Positions 1 to 5,234 of a stretch of 10,967 nucleotides of DNA are shown here, piece after piece. Source of the DNA: Treponema sp. UBA4326 (GTDB lineage Bacteria; Spirochaetota; Spirochaetia; Treponematales; Treponemataceae); assembly GCA_002393835.1 (NCBI GenBank), contig DGTW01000065.1:1-10967 (forward strand). The letters run 5' to 3'. The first letter of the stretch is position 1, and every line of letters starts with the position of its first letter. Under the pieces are notes generated by a model. That model saw nothing but the letters and a program-made list of their open reading frames with translations, made no database searches and was not told the DNA's origin. The position numbers were made by a program, and so were the translations under genes.

Positions 1-1073
1 AATGACAATGGACGGGAGAAAACATCAAGCCATTTTTCCATCAATCGATCAAAAATTTCCATGTCGTCACTTTTTAGTTTTGCAGCTTTCAGAACATGCT
101 CTGGCATGACATCACCGAGATTTGGAAGATTTTTTATCTTCTTTTTTGGCTTTTGCTCACCACCATTTTCTTTTTGTTCAGTTTTCTTTTTTTCTCGAGC
201 CAAGCGTTTAGCTTCTTTTGCCGCAGCAATTTTTTCTGAAATATCAGACTCTTCTTTTATAAAAAGCTCTTCAAATTGTTTTGAAATCTTATCAAAATCA
301 AAATCTTCTCTCGGCTCATCAAAAACTTGCTGAACTTTCGTAGCAAAATCAGAGAAATACTTTTTCTTATCATCAGAATCCCAAAAAGCAAGGAATCTCT
401 TTTCAGATTCAGATGACAACGCATAATTTGCGGCAAGAAGTGTCACAAGCCTTAAATCCTGCTGATTTTCATCTAACTTATTTAAAACATAAAAAGGCGT
501 ACCTAAAAAAAGCTCATATTGATATTTATAAGGATTTAAAAAAGATGCAAGTTTTTGTTCAGTTTTCAAAGTTTCCTTTGCACCTTTTTCACAAAAAACC
601 AAAATAATATAATTCTTGTCGGCACTGTCAAAAGGTTGTAATTCACGCCCTGTTGATGGATGAACAAAAAAAGTCTTACGCTGTAAATTATATTTTTGAA
701 CTAAGATTTCCGTTAATTTGACAATTTTATTTATATTTTCATCATTGTTTTTAAAAACAATGAGAATTTGAGAAAGTAAAAAGCCTTTGTTTTTTTCAAG
801 TGAATAAGAAAGACGAAGCGATTCAACAGGGCAATCAAAGAATGACGATTCAGTATTTCTAAAAACAACAGTTTCAAGATTTTTTCCAAAGAGTTTCTCT
901 TCAAAAAAAACATTTGTCACTTTCCAACCAAAGCACCGTAGCTTAAAAATATTTTCAAGTATTCCACTACCAAACTTCAAACCAATGAAATTGTCAAAAT
1001 CAGAAAGTTCCGTTTGAACAGGAAGATGATTTTGTGTAATTCTAGTATCAAAATTTTCTAATTCATTATTCAT
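1..1073 (-). CDS. Unrecognised protein, partial (C-terminus beyond left edge)
   Basis: I translated the minus strand from ATG at 1073 and found 357 codons without a stop; the frame continues beyond base 1, so the C-terminus is missing. A GGGAG ribosome site lies about 9 bases before the ATG. I do not recognise the family. Residues 1 to about 260 look like a globular, Phe/Leu/Lys-rich region with no signal peptide or membrane segment. Residues about 260-325 are charged and probably coiled-coil then linker (EAKRLAREKKKTEQK, followed by a Lys-rich stretch). At residues 332-354 comes KLKSDDMEIFDRLMEKW and then LDVFSR, which matches residues 47-69 of the protein encoded just upstream (13 of 26 identical over the wider segment). 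The protein therefore looks like an N-terminal domain of about 260 residues joined to a copy of the neighbour's domain. It is third in a minus-strand operon, 24 bases after the preceding stop. Probably cytoplasmic; function unknown. Confidence 0.85.
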   Translation of the reverse strand, partial: MNNELENFDTRITQNHLPVQTELSDFDNFIGLKFGSGILENIFKLRCFGWKVTNVFFEEKLFGKNLETVVFRNTESSFFDCPVESLRLSYSLEKNKGFLLSQILIVFKNNDENINKIVKLTEILVQKYNLQRKTFFVHPSTGRELQPFDSADKNYIILVFCEKGAKETLKTEQKLASFLNPYKYQYELFLGTPFYVLNKLDENQQDLRLVTLLAANYALSSESEKRFLAFWDSDDKKKYFSDFATKVQQVFDEPREDFDFDKISKQFEELFIKEESDISEKIAAAKEAKRLAREKKKTEQKENGGEQKPKKKIKNLPNLGDVMPEHVLKAAKLKSDDMEIFDRLMEKWLDVFSRPLS

Positions 1074-1097
1074 ATTGTATTTCTCCCTGATAATCTC

Positions 1098-1808
1098 TTA
1101 AAAGCTATCCAACGCATCAAAAGCGTTCTTTTTAGACGAATCATAAAGATTCTTTGAATACTCATATTCAGCAGATAAAATTTTCTCTATAAAGTTCTCA
1201 AATGGCTTTATTAGTTTTTGATAGCCAGCCATTTCAAAAACATTTCGATAACATAGACCACCATCAGTCTGCTGGTCAGGTCTCTGAACAATCATTACAC
1301 CAGAAGTCAAAGCATTATCGCCATTTTCGAATGTAACAGCGAGTCTAGTTCCAAGATTTTTGAATGGAGCAAATTCAATAGATAACTTTTTATCCAAATC
1401 TAATTTATTTGCAAAATTAATGGAAAAATAATCGATAATCCACGGATCATCTTCAAAATCTTCATGCATAACAGGAACTATGCCCTTCAAAACTGAAAAG
1501 ATGCTCTCGTCTGTTTCAAAGCATTTAAGATATGTTCCATTTGGATTATCAACAGAGAAAGTATTATCATCTTGTTCTTTCATATCAATTATGTTTATCT
1601 CTCGTGAAAAAATTTCTGCCCATTTTTTCATTAGTTTATCAAACAAATCCATATCATCGTCCGGCAACCGGCAAATTTGCGGTATAACTTCCAGTTCTAT
1701 GTTTTCAGCAGAAGGAATTTCTTCGTCTTCATCTGGACCTCTGAAATAATCAGGTTCTATATAATCTTCATCGTAATGAAGAAAATGCAATTTTTTTGTA
1801 AATTTCAT
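1098..1808 (-). CDS. Unrecognised acidic soluble protein sharing a domain with the next gene
   Basis: 236 residues from ATG at 1808. A GTG at 1820 is also in frame, but that GTG is the end of a GAGAAGGTG ribosome site lying 9 bases before the ATG, so I chose the ATG. There is no signal peptide or membrane segment. Residues 11-40 are strongly acidic (DEDY, then PDEDEE), and the segment at 47-69 (RLPDDDMDLFDKLMKKW, then AEIFSR) is conserved with the end of the downstream partial protein. The rest, with alternating hydrophobic stretches (RLAVTFENG, SGVMIVQRP) and a helical tail (FENFIEKILSAEYEYSKNLY), looks like a compact alpha/beta domain. I know no family for it. The gene is 28 bases after the lipoprotein stop and 24 before the next start, so all three are probably co-transcribed. 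The sharing of this domain by adjacent genes suggests duplication, or two proteins binding the same partner. Confidence 0.8.
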   Translation of the reverse strand: MKFTKKLHFLHYDEDYIEPDYFRGPDEDEEIPSAENIELEVIPQICRLPDDDMDLFDKLMKKWAEIFSREINIIDMKEQDDNTFSVDNPNGTYLKCFETDESIFSVLKGIVPVMHEDFEDDPWIIDYFSINFANKLDLDKKLSIEFAPFKNLGTRLAVTFENGDNALTSGVMIVQRPDQQTDGGLCYRNVFEMAGYQKLIKPFENFIEKILSAEYEYSKNLYDSSKKNAFDALDSF

Positions 1809-1836
1809 AAATAAAAGCACCTTCTCGTTTTTTTTC

Positions 1837-2502
1837 TTAAAGCCCCCTCAAGCCGCTTCGCTCAAGACTTCTAATTTTCCATTCGCTGTCAATATCACGA
1901 TTGTTCTTTTGAAGAAGAAAATCACCTCTATTGCGATTGATTTTTACAAGAGAACTGTCAGCGGAGCCGTCAGAAACCAAAACGAATTCCAATGGCATAT
2001 CAAGCTGAATCATTTTTTGAGCTGAGGCCGGGGGATCCCAAAAATTATCTGTCATCATTTCGCTATCAAAAATACCTTTATCAGGATTCCATTCATATTG
2101 GATTCCAAGGCCTTCAGGATTCAACTGACAAAAAAATGCCTTTTCAAATAGCAGATTTCGTATTTCATCTGCTGCTGTTGTGCTAATTTTGTGAATGGGT
2201 AAAAAAGAATCTTTCGCAATTTCTTCAACGGAAACAGTCCCTCGGCTTCTTATTCCCCTTTTCTTTCCATCTATAATCGTAAAGCAATAAGTTCCGTCGT
2301 CTTTTATTTCAAGGGCAATTCTTTCAACTACAGGGCGTGAATTATATCCCCCGCTGTTAACTACACAAAGTTCAGAATACCTTCCTACTAAAAAAGGAAG
2401 GTTCTCCTTCGTCAGTTTTTTGCTTTTCCCAAAACAGGAGCAAACTGAAAGAACAAGAACTGCCAGTCCGATCACTATAAACGAATTAATTACTTTTTTC
2501 AT
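1837..2502 (-). CDS. Small putative lipoprotein of unknown function
   Basis: 221 residues from ATG at 2502, which follows AAGAGG by 5 bases; a TTG five codons further upstream is less likely. The N-terminus MKKVINSFIVIGLAVLVLSV is a signal peptide: Lys-Lys, a hydrophobic core, then VCSC. Either Cys21 or Cys23 could be lipidated, since spirochaete lipoboxes are relaxed; neither fits the strict L-A/S-G/A-C pattern. The mature part has several beta-type stretches (RIALEIKDDGTYCFTIIDG; LEFVLVSDGS) and two Cys residues, suggesting a small beta-rich domain facing the periplasm or cell surface. No family is recognised. It is the first gene of the minus-strand operon and has its own promoter just upstream, with box sequences that could be operators. 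Base use is AT-rich like its neighbours. Confidence 0.8.
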   Translation of the reverse strand: MKKVINSFIVIGLAVLVLSVCSCFGKSKKLTKENLPFLVGRYSELCVVNSGGYNSRPVVERIALEIKDDGTYCFTIIDGKKRGIRSRGTVSVEEIAKDSFLPIHKISTTAADEIRNLLFEKAFFCQLNPEGLGIQYEWNPDKGIFDSEMMTDNFWDPPASAQKMIQLDMPLEFVLVSDGSADSSLVKINRNRGDFLLQKNNRDIDSEWKIRSLERSGLRGL

Positions 2503-2541
2503 TTTAACCTCTTGCAAAGCCTTTAAGACTTCTTAAATAAA

Positions 2542-2590
2542 CTTATACACCCTATAAGACTATACTCAGAAAATGATACCACCCTAAAAG
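2542..2590. promoter_or_regulatory. Candidate operator: palindrome plus repeated CACCCTAWAAG box
   Basis: CTTATA-CACCC-TATAAG at 2542-2558 is a perfect inverted repeat with a 5-base spacer. Its right part, CACCCTATAAG (2548-2558), recurs as CACCCTAAAAG at 2580-2590, 32 bp away (three helical turns). One copy lies between the -35 and -10 of the lipoprotein promoter and the other just beyond its start point, a layout typical of repression. The divergent Cro/C1-type gene next door is the obvious candidate binder; that link is inference. Confidence 0.45.
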
Positions 2591-2602
2591 GCAATATGTC
2601 AA
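2573..2602 (-). promoter_or_regulatory. Promoter of the lipoprotein operon
   Basis: On the minus strand TTGACA (2602-2597) is followed after 18 bases by TATCAT (2578-2573), five of six matches to TATAAT. A start near 2566 would give a leader of about 60 bases before the lipoprotein ATG. A CACCCTAAAAG box lies inside the spacer. No experimental start is known. Confidence 0.6.
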
Positions 2603-2615
2603 TAAAAATCTAGCC

Positions 2616-2632
2616 TATAATAAAATTAAGGG
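2616..2632 (+). promoter_or_regulatory. Probable -10 and ribosome site of the regulator gene
   Basis: A perfect TATAAT at 2616-2621 lies 17 bases before the regulator ATG (2639), with AAGGG at 2628-2632 as ribosome site. The -35 is poor (AATATG at 2593-2598) and would overlap the -35 of the opposing promoter. The leader would be only about 10 bases long. Weak -35 and overlap suggest that the two promoters interfere or that a regulator is involved. Confidence 0.4.
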
Positions 2633-2638
2633 CAAATT

Positions 2639-2953
2639 ATGACAGAAAATTTCTTTGCAGACCGACTGCGCTTCTTACGAAACGAGCGAAATATTTCAGC
2701 ACGAGAAATGAGTCTTGCACTTGGTCAAAATGAATCCTACATCAACAAAATTGAAACTTGTCAGCGTTCTGTTTCGATGTCAGCTTTTTTCAATATCTGT
2801 GATTTTCTTTCAATAACTCCGTCTGATTTTTTCAATGAGAACATTCATACGACAGATTTCAACTCAGAAACATTTCTTTCTATTTATAAACAGCTTCCCC
2901 AAACGCAAGCCAATCATATTTTTGCCATAATGAAGGATTTATTGAAAAAATAA
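2639..2953 (+). CDS. Cro/C1-type (Xre family) helix-turn-helix regulator
   Basis: 104 residues. The N-terminal 65 residues form a Cro/C1 HTH_3 domain: FADRLRFLRNERNISAREMS, then LALGQNESYINKIETCQRSV, ending FFNICDFLSITPSDFF. The helix-turn-helix pair is at about residues 20-42, with SYINKIE as the recognition helix. The C-terminal 35 residues are short and helical and could serve for dimerisation; there is no peptidase or ligand domain. It is a DNA-binding cytoplasmic regulator, divergent from the lipoprotein operon and separated from it by 136 bp containing candidate operator boxes. Likely targets are that operon and itself. Start chosen at ATG with AAGGG six bases upstream. It could instead belong with the following toxin-antitoxin genes, but those have their own strong promoter. 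No terminator is obvious after it. Confidence 0.9.
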   Translation: MTENFFADRLRFLRNERNISAREMSLALGQNESYINKIETCQRSVSMSAFFNICDFLSITPSDFFNENIHTTDFNSETFLSIYKQLPQTQANHIFAIMKDLLKK

Positions 2954-3000
2954 ACTCCAGGGATATTTCGGGAAATAATACAAACAAACAATCCGCTTCA

Positions 3001-3036
3001 TTGACACCTAAATAAAATCATCATACACTTATAGTG
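3001..3036 (+). promoter_or_regulatory. Toxin-antitoxin promoter with overlapping palindrome
   Basis: TTGACA (3001-3006), a 17-base spacer, then TACACT (3024-3029), which would start transcription near 3036. The palindrome CACT-TAT-AGTG (3026-3036) overlaps the -10 and the start point, a usual place for an autoregulatory antitoxin operator; that role is inferred. A strong ribosome site GGAGG (3054-3058) stands five bases before ATG 3064. Confidence 0.6.
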
Positions 3037-3063
3037 ATTAGTAATTCATACGAGGAGGTTTTT

Positions 3064-3267
3064 ATGCAAAATGACATTCGCTCTTTATTGCAAGAATCAG
3101 CAGCACAAGCCAGCTTAAACGGCACAGCAGATATGACTCTTGAAGAAATAACAAAAGAAATCTCCATTGCTCGTGAAGAACGCCACACACGAAAAGAAAG
3201 TGAACGGGAAATTTTTTCGTTTTTCCCCCAGTATAACGACTTAAATGCTAAAAGTTCGCTCGCCTAA
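3064..3267 (+). CDS. Putative antitoxin of a PIN-toxin pair
   Basis: 67 residues, starting at ATG 3064 because GAGGAGG lies five bases upstream; an in-frame GTG at 3034 lies inside the promoter palindrome and is not credible. It is a small, charged, helical protein with the segment MTLEEITKEISIAREER at residues 24-40. This resembles the tail of many small antitoxins, where it wraps around the toxin. Unusually, about 25 more residues follow, ending in FSFFPQYNDL. The N-terminal 23 residues are too short for a clear DNA-binding fold, so family assignment is open. It ends nine bases before the PIN toxin gene, the standard antitoxin-first order, and both should be on one mRNA. Expected role: bind and neutralise the toxin and, perhaps as a complex, repress its promoter. 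Identification rests mostly on position and size. Confidence 0.65.
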   Translation: MQNDIRSLLQESAAQASLNGTADMTLEEITKEISIAREERHTRKESEREIFSFFPQYNDLNAKSSLA

Positions 3268-3276
3268 AGTTATACA

Positions 3277-3711
3277 ATGCAAATCTACGCTACAATTGAT
3301 ACAAATGTTCTTGTCTCAGCCTTATATAAAGCCGATTCTAACCCAGCAAAAATTTTGTCTTTTGTTCAAGACGGTCTGATAATTCCATTGCTTCATCATG
3401 ACATAATAGAAGAATATATTGATGTACTTTCCAGAAAAAAATTTAATTTTAACCCTCATATCGTTGCAGAACTTATAAAGGAACTTATAAAGCGTGGAAA
3501 GATGATTTCTGAAATATCATCAGCTATCACAGATGAAGTATCCGATCCAGATGATGCAATTTTTTATGCTATAACGATGACAACAAAACAAAATTTCTCT
3601 GATGATACTTATCTTATCACAGGAAACACCAAACATTTTCCTTTAAAGCCTTTTGTCGTCACGCCTACGGAAATGCTAGAAATCATTAACAAGACTTCGA
3701 ATCACAATTAA
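3277..3711 (+). CDS. PIN-domain toxin (putative ribonuclease)
   Basis: 144 residues, a full-length single PIN domain of the kind annotated as 'putative toxin-antitoxin system toxin component, PIN family'. Visible active-site elements are Asp8 in IDTNVLVSAL, Glu46 in HDIIEEYIDVLSR, and Asp93 in DPDDAIFYA. The late motif reads LITGNTKHFP, with Asn117 where many PIN proteins have Asp; this variant is common in this subfamily, so I do not read it as loss of activity. The C-terminus has the usual VVTPTEMLEII. PIN toxins are Mg2+-dependent RNases acting in the cytoplasm on mRNA, tRNA or rRNA; the target here cannot be told. No ribosome site is visible in the 9-base gap, so translation is probably coupled to the antitoxin. 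It meets the aminotransferase gene tail to tail across a hairpin. Confidence 0.88.
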   Translation: MQIYATIDTNVLVSALYKADSNPAKILSFVQDGLIIPLLHHDIIEEYIDVLSRKKFNFNPHIVAELIKELIKRGKMISEISSAITDEVSDPDDAIFYAITMTTKQNFSDDTYLITGNTKHFPLKPFVVTPTEMLEIINKTSNHN

Positions 3712-3715
3712 GCAC

Positions 3716-3749
3716 AAAAAAAATCACACGGAGCAAGTCCATGTGATTT
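3716..3749. terminator. Rho-independent terminator, best on minus strand, possibly both ways
   Basis: AAATCACACGG (3721-3731) pairs with CCATGTGATTT (3739-3749), one mismatch, around a 7-base loop. Read on the minus strand the stem runs into eight T (complement of A at 3716-3723), so it should end the aminotransferase transcript. On the plus strand the following bases are only moderately T-rich, so it may also serve the toxin gene, less efficiently. Confidence 0.75.
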
Positions 3750-3763
3750 CAACTTTCCGCTTT

Positions 3764-5047
3764 TTACATCTCTTCTGCAGCGGCGTAAATCGCACTGTAA
3801 ACTGCGTCGATTTTGTCTTCGTCTACTGAGCTGAAGGCCACGCGCAAGGTGCTTTCGTCGATTGAGATTGTGCCGATCTGCTTTTCGTGAAGGATTTTAA
3901 GGCGCAATTCTTCGGCGTTGCATTTTGTGTGGAAGCTCATGAAGTAGCCTGAGTTGAAAGGCAGGGCTTCGAGCACGCTTGATTTATGTGTGTCAACGAA
4001 TGCGCGGACTTTTTTGTAGCGGGCGCAGAGCATATCCCGGAAAACCTTCTTTTCTTCTTCGATTTTTGGCTCTGAGAAGGCGTGAAGGGAAATTGACTGG
4101 CTTGGGCTTGAAGAGCAGCTGACTGATGAGCGGATAAGACCCATGAGTTTTTTTTCAAGTGCAAGATACTGCTCGTCGCTGATACCTTTGCCTGCGAATG
4201 TGAGGAAGCCGCAGCGGAATCCCCAGACGAAATCTTCTTTTGTAGGACCGTCAACCTTGACTGCAAGAACATTTTCGTGCAAGTCGGCGAATTCGGCGAA
4301 AAGCGACTGGGGGTAAATATCTTTTTCGTAATTGAGACCGAAATATGCGTCGTCATCCCAAACGATTATTTTCGTACCCTTTTCGGCCAGTTCCTTTATG
4401 ACAGCCACAATCTGCCTTGCCTCGGCGTTCGTCGGTGAATAGCCGCTTGGGTTCTGCGGGAAGTTGAGAAGGACTCGGACCGAGCCTGATTTTGCCTCTT
4501 CTTCCATTGCCTTTTTGAATGAATCGATGTCGAATCCATTATTTTTGAACATATTGAATTTATGAAGCTCGGCTCCCCGGCGGGTCTCAACAACAAGGGC
4601 GTAATTGTCCCATGAAGGATTTGCAACGAGAAGGGGCTTGGTTGAATCCACGAAAAGGTCAGAAAGATATGAAATTCCGGCTGTGAGACCAGGAACTACG
4701 ACCGGGTTTGATGTTGCTTTGCCAGCCAGTCCCGGATTTTTTTTGAGCATGAGCTCTTTCCATTTTTTGCGCAAGTCAGGGTTTCCGGCTGTCGGTGTGT
4801 ATGAGACAAGCTCGGCATTTGTAAGCTCCGGTGCGAATTTTTTGACAGACGGAAGAGCGGCTGGTTTGCCCTCAATCATCGTGGTGCCGATTGTTGCGTT
4901 TGCGACTTTGCCAAACTGTTTTGCCTCGCCGCCCTGAGAAATAATGCCCCGTGGGAAGAAAATTCGAGTTCCCAAATCTGAAAGAAGTTCCCCTGCAACT
5001 GTGCCACGGAGAGTGTCGTTCAATTCTTGTGCCAATGGATTTAACAT
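3764..5047 (-). CDS. Class I/II PLP-dependent aminotransferase
   Basis: 427 residues, a full-length fold-type I aminotransferase, cytoplasmic. Visible landmarks are: YTPTAGNPDLR near residue 84 (start of the usual substrate/cofactor region); the NPSG motif at 199-202; DDDAYFG at 231-237, with the Asp that contacts the pyridine nitrogen and the Tyr; DGPTKEDFVWGFRCG at 266-280, where Lys270 should bind PLP and Arg278 its phosphate; and Arg402 in LRVAF, expected to hold the substrate carboxylate. The motif order is that of alanine/aspartate/aromatic-type enzymes, but the substrate cannot be read from sequence. Two N-terminal residues before NPLA are all that precede the fold, so no targeting peptide. 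The ATG at 5047 has no ribosome site, but a promoter lies so close that the mRNA may be leaderless. It stands alone, divergent from the MoxR operon, with higher GC than the genes to its left. Confidence 0.9.
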   Translation of the reverse strand: MLNPLAQELNDTLRGTVAGELLSDLGTRIFFPRGIISQGGEAKQFGKVANATIGTTMIEGKPAALPSVKKFAPELTNAELVSYTPTAGNPDLRKKWKELMLKKNPGLAGKATSNPVVVPGLTAGISYLSDLFVDSTKPLLVANPSWDNYALVVETRRGAELHKFNMFKNNGFDIDSFKKAMEEEAKSGSVRVLLNFPQNPSGYSPTNAEARQIVAVIKELAEKGTKIIVWDDDAYFGLNYEKDIYPQSLFAEFADLHENVLAVKVDGPTKEDFVWGFRCGFLTFAGKGISDEQYLALEKKLMGLIRSSVSCSSSPSQSISLHAFSEPKIEEEKKVFRDMLCARYKKVRAFVDTHKSSVLEALPFNSGYFMSFHTKCNAEELRLKILHEKQIGTISIDESTLRVAFSSVDEDKIDAVYSAIYAAAEEM

Positions 5048-5056
5048 AATGAAAAT

Positions 5057-5085
5057 ATTTTATTGATAGAAATATTCAATGTCAA
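5057..5085 (-). promoter_or_regulatory. Promoter of the aminotransferase gene
   Basis: On the minus strand TTGACA (5085-5080) is followed by a 17-base spacer and TAAAAT (5062-5057), a near-consensus sigma-70-type promoter. Transcription would begin about 5050-5051, three or four bases before the ATG at 5047. This leaves no room for a ribosome site, and none is seen. Confidence 0.65.
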
Positions 5086-5094
5086 TCAAGAAAA

Positions 5095-5151
5095 TGCATA
5101 TTTATGCAATAAAACGCATAATTTTCAAGATTTCTGCATATTTTTTGCATA
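5095..5151. repeat. Helically phased GCATA boxes upstream of the aminotransferase promoter
   Basis: GCATA begins at 5096, 5116, 5136 and 5147 on the plus strand (spacing 20, 20, 11 bp), and a reverse copy, TATGCA at 5103-5108, makes a 14-base palindrome with the first (TGCATA-TT-TATGCA). Four of the five boxes read TGCATA; the second plus-strand box is CGCATA. The array occupies about -45 to -101 of the aminotransferase promoter and about 80-140 bp before the moxR ATG. It resembles a multi-site binding region for an activator or repressor; the protein is unknown. Confidence 0.5.
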
Positions 5152-5191
5152 AGTTCGATTTTTTCGTCATGGCTCTCCCCCTACAAATTAT

Positions 5192-5226
5192 TTGCGATAA
5201 TTGATATATTTATTTAATAGAAAGGA
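5192..5226 (+). promoter_or_regulatory. Probable promoter region and ribosome site of the Bat operon
   Basis: AAAGGA at 5221-5226 is a good ribosome site eight bases before the ATG at 5235. Promoter assignment is ambiguous: TTGCGA (5192-5197) with TTTAAT (5213-5218) has a short 15-base spacer, while TATATT (5205-5210) has no good -35. The AT-rich stretch 5186-5219 is the only plausible site for an operon promoter. Confidence 0.35.
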
Positions 5227-5234
5227 ATTCATAC

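Noticed and set aside
61..607. Plus-strand open frames (61-333, 413-607) rich in Ser/Phe or Lys
   Set aside because: They lie antisense to the continuous 357-codon minus-strand frame, lack ribosome sites, and their composition is what the reverse of a Lys/Glu-rich gene gives.
903..910. Eight-base homopolymer inside the partial gene as a phase-variation switch
   Set aside because: Eight bases is common in such AT-rich DNA (also at 1828-1835 and 3716-3723), and the frame is intact.
731..913. Minus-strand 60-codon frame in another register
   Set aside because: It overlaps entirely with the larger partial gene, which has a good start and ribosome site, and it is Leu/Phe/Lys low-complexity.
3625..3627. 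Asn117 in place of Asp in the last PIN motif as a sign of an inactive toxin
   Set aside because: The TGN-x-KHFP form is frequent in this PIN subfamily, and the other acidic residues are present.
4605..4937. 110-codon plus-strand frame inside the aminotransferase gene
   Set aside because: Antisense to a full-length enzyme with all motifs; no ribosome site or recognisable domain.
5095..5151. GCATA repeats as a CRISPR array or replication iterons
   Set aside because: Units are only 5-6 bases with no unique spacers, and there is no cas or rep gene nearby; regulatory boxes are simpler.
5048..5234. Riboswitch or structured leader before moxR
   Set aside because: Apart from the GCATA boxes I see no conserved riboswitch core or terminator/antiterminator pair, and the likely promoter leaves only a short leader.
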